In this document: positions 63,583 through 64,000 of the stretch, in pieces | Layout: each line of letters opens with the position of its first letter | Numbering within the stretch: the stretch's first letter is position 1 | NCBI RefSeq assembly: GCF_031846515.1 | Contig: NZ_JAVRHO010000001.1 | Span: 62,001-126,000 of the forward strand | DNA: 64,000 nt | Origin: Autumnicola lenta | Lineage (GTDB): Bacteria > Bacteroidota > Bacteroidia > Flavobacteriales > Flavobacteriaceae | Reading direction: 5' to 3' | Program-made: the position numbers and the translations under genes | The notes under the pieces: model-generated | The model's database searches: none | Seen by the model: only the letters and a program-made list of their open reading frames with translations | What the model was told of the DNA's origin: nothing

Positions 63583-64000
63583 TTAAAATTCAAATGCTCC
63601 GAGATCTGGTGCTGAACCGTTAAAAGGTAAACCTACATCTACTCCTGCATCAATCAAATCGCTATCAGATTTAAGGTGAAAAAAGCTTACATCCGGAAGG
63701 CTTCCATCGGCTTTTCTTGGTGCTGTTAGTTCAGAATAATCTATACTTACATAGTCATCCACTGAACTTTCCAATCCTTCCGTATCCCAACTATTGTTAG
63801 TAACATCTAGTGTTGTAGCATTAACACTACCCACTTCTCCAAGCACATTGCTGTTTTTGATGACGAGTTTCTCAAGAGGATTTGTACTACCAAAACCATA
63901 ATTGTTTCCATTATCATAGGCGGAACAGTTATATAGGGTCACATCTCCCCTGTTACTGTTATGATCAAAGCCATCAGCTGCGTTTCCTACTGCGATACAA
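63583..64000 (-). CDS. Pectate lyase PL9-type, C-terminal part (5' end off window)
   Basis: The minus-strand frame is open to the window edge; the visible part is about 139 residues. It reads AVGNAADGFDHNSNRGDVTL, NCSAYDNGNNYGFG, then the C-terminal DLIDAGVDVG and APDLGAFEF. The same order occurs at the C terminus of the GH28-PL9 protein (DGFDHNSNRG, PDIGFMRP, APDLGALE), so it is probably a PL9 pectate lyase or another beta-helix enzyme with that end. Secretion cannot be judged here. Confidence 0.75.
   Translation of the reverse strand, partial: CIAVGNAADGFDHNSNRGDVTLYNCSAYDNGNNYGFGSTNPLEKLVIKNSNVLGEVGSVNATTLDVTNNSWDTEGLESSVDDYVSIDYSELTAPRKADGSLPDVSFFHLKSDSDLIDAGVDVGLPFNGSAPDLGAFEF

Overview
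The window is AT-rich DNA from a Bacteroidota bacterium, most likely a marine or soil Flavobacteriaceae member of the Zunongwangia/Salegentibacter/Gramella type. That placement is an inference. It rests on -7 promoter boxes of the TAnnTTTG type, many secreted or lipoprotein carbohydrate-active enzymes, SCO/hemerythrin/Crp remnants, and the PAS- and hybrid-kinase style. No rRNA, tRNA, CRISPR array or intact mobile element was seen.

Layout. 1-22147 is a mixed housekeeping and accessory region. It holds the end of a glycoside hydrolase, a giant multi-PAS protein without an ATPase domain, a short-chain dehydrogenase, a channel-like membrane protein, manganese catalase and a fatty-acid-hydroxylase-like enzyme. 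A decayed patch follows: a Crp/Fnr fragment head-to-head with a broken SCO gene, then an intact hemerythrin-like protein, a TrkA-C membrane protein, an AraC regulator and a frameshifted membrane-protein remnant. Then come GapN, an MFS sugar permease, and a four-gene cluster of glycosyltransferase, HEAT-like membrane protein, response regulator and hybrid kinase.

22428-37801 is one leftward block for uronate catabolism. It encodes KduI, KduD, UxaC, two KdgK-like kinases, Eda, a TRAP transporter (P, Q, M), UxaB, UxaA, a Gfo/Idh oxidoreductase, an SDR probably acting as fructuronate reductase, and UxaE. 38674-58526 is a second leftward block, mainly for pectin depolymerisation. It encodes GH105, DUF4861, GH105, GH43, a GH28-PL9 fusion, CE12, GH95, an esterase-CE8 fusion, CE12, PL10, the cupin KdgF, UxuA, Fbp and a Tat-type Gfo/Idh protein. 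A third short unit (58771-61314) holds GH28 and CE8, divergent from a LacI-family regulator (61655-62695). A PL9 pectate lyase runs off the right edge.

How it works together. Esterases strip methyl and acetyl groups; GH28, PL9 and PL10 cut the backbone; GH105, GH43 and GH95 trim oligomers and side chains. Uronates enter by the TRAP system. Unsaturated uronate goes through KdgF, KduI and KduD to KDG. Galacturonate goes through UxaC, then either UxaB-UxaA, or UxaE-SDR-UxuA, to KDG. KdgK and Eda then give pyruvate and glyceraldehyde-3-phosphate, with Fbp supporting gluconeogenesis. Four copies of the palindrome TGTAATCGATTAC(A/G), one of them diverged, sit at the promoters and probably bind the LacI regulator. 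Two abut a TAnnTTTG -7 box directly. One operator (63117) now faces only degraded coding sequence. Several other gene remnants are scattered through the window. No SusC/SusD pair is present, so outer-membrane uptake genes must lie outside.
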